Shown here piece after piece: positions 6,970 to 7,689 of a DNA stretch of 7,689 nucleotides. Within the stretch, counting starts at the first letter, position 1. Each line of letters opens with the position of its first letter. Below the pieces are notes generated by a model. It made no database searches, was not told the origin of the DNA, and was given only the letters and a program-made list of their open reading frames with translations. This DNA is from Christensenella sp. UBA7707 (GTDB lineage: Bacteria; Bacillota; Clostridia; Christensenellales; CAG-138), in NCBI GenBank assembly GCA_002482435.1, contig DLFZ01000005.1, forward strand, positions 1 to 7,689, in the 5' to 3' direction. Made by a program: the position numbers and the translations under genes.

Positions 6970-7689
6970 ATGAAAGGGTATAGTCGATATTTCCGCAAAA
7001 AAATTATTTGGTTTCTCATTACGCTTGTGTGCGCATTTGTGATCAACTTCATTTTACCGCGCTTGATGCCGAATGATCCAATCGCCAGAATTGCCGCGCG
7101 CATCGCGAGCAGTTCAAGCAGCCAAACTTCTTTGCAGTATGTGTACGAAAACTATGCGCGCTTGTTCGGCATCGATCAGCCCATGCATATACAGTTTATT
7201 AAATACGTGCAAAACCTCTTTCAAGGGGATCTTGGTGTATCCTTCAGCCAATATCCCCGCACCGTGCTAGATGTAATCGGTTCCTCTTTGTGGTGGACCG
7301 TTGCGCTCCAGTTCCCCGCAATTATCGTTGGATGGTTTATCGGCAATATTTTGGGCGCGCTTGCCGCTTATGTGCGCAAGGGCTTCGATAAGGTGCTTTT
7401 GCCGGTTGCCCTGTTTGCAAACAGCATGCCGGCATTTGGTATGGCGATCATCCTACTTGTCATTTTTGCAATGAAGCTAAAAATCGCCCCCATCGGAGGC
7501 GGATACGGGTTTGATTTACTTCCTGAATTTTCGATGAGGTTCGTTAAGTCCGTTATCGAACACTATCAACTTCCATTTTGGTCCATCGTCATCATCGCAA
7601 TCGGCGGTCAAGCGATTGGCATGCGCTCCATGTCCATCTACGAACTGAACGCGGATTACGTAAAATACAGCCGTTTTCTGGGCATTAAA
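6970..7689 (+). CDS. ABC transporter permease, DppB/OppB type (3' end outside window)
   Basis: The frame runs from ATG 6970 to the window end without a stop (240 residues visible). GGAGG at 6958-6962 lies 7 bases before the ATG. The N-terminus has a membrane helix (about 13-30), followed by the DppB/OppB hallmark [20 protein letters not shown] (65-84) and GDLGVSF (87-93). Further hydrophobic helices lie at about 107-134, 142-168 and 203-218. The visible end, [17 protein letters not shown] (224-240), is the start of the EAA loop that contacts the ATPase. Family members have about 310-340 residues, so roughly the last quarter is missing. It forms the membrane channel for the solute-binding protein encoded upstream, with a second permease and ATPase subunits expected downstream. 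Confidence 0.9.
   Translation, partial: MKGYSRYFRKKIIWFLITLVCAFVINFILPRLMPNDPIARIAARIASSSSSQTSLQYVYENYARLFGIDQPMHIQFIKYVQNLFQGDLGVSFSQYPRTVLDVIGSSLWWTVALQFPAIIVGWFIGNILGALAAYVRKGFDKVLLPVALFANSMPAFGMAIILLVIFAMKLKIAPIGGGYGFDLLPEFSMRFVKSVIEHYQLPFWSIVIIAIGGQAIGMRSMSIYELNADYVKYSRFLGIK

Overview
The window looks like a carbohydrate-utilisation locus from a Gram-positive, Clostridia-like (Bacillota) bacterium. The clues are strong AGGAGG-type ribosome binding sites, a lipoprotein with a Thr/Pro/Ala-rich linker typical of Clostridia, a group-4 bacterial Ig-like (Big_4) module on a secreted protein, and moderate GC with A/T-rich intergenic DNA. The genus cannot be fixed from the sequence; a gut or other polysaccharide-degrading anaerobe is an inference.

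Layout. (1) Positions 1-637, + strand: the 3' end of a secreted enzyme, with a Big_4 module and a C-terminal beta-sandwich module like those at the end of GH53 endo-beta-1,4-galactanases; the catalytic part is outside the window. (2) 638-757: convergent gap with a perfect 17-bp inverted repeat. (3) 758-3184, - strand: complete cytoplasmic GH2 beta-mannosidase. (4) 3185-3874: a 690-bp divergent regulatory region with a perfect-consensus sigma70-type promoter facing right, a weaker promoter facing left, and three exact copies of the 9-mer ACGAAAACG, which I propose as operators of the adjacent LacI-family regulator. (5) 3875-4900, + strand: LacI/GalR-family repressor. (6) 5009-6886, + strand: lipoprotein solute-binding protein of family 5 (SBP_bac_5, the Dpp/Opp type, here probably for oligosaccharides). 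(7) 6970-7689, + strand: first membrane permease (DppB/OppB type), cut off by the window end inside its EAA loop. A second permease and one or two ATPases probably follow.

How the parts may work together: a secreted enzyme cleaves polysaccharide outside the cell, the lipoprotein captures oligosaccharides and passes them to a Dpp/Opp-type importer, and the beta-mannosidase removes non-reducing-end mannose in the cytoplasm. The LacI protein, encoded first in the transporter operon, would sense the imported sugar and control both the mannosidase and the transporter through the repeated motif. The enzyme and transporter families are well known. The least documented part is the regulatory architecture of the divergent region. 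I see no phage, defence, CRISPR, tRNA, rRNA or mobile-element signal.
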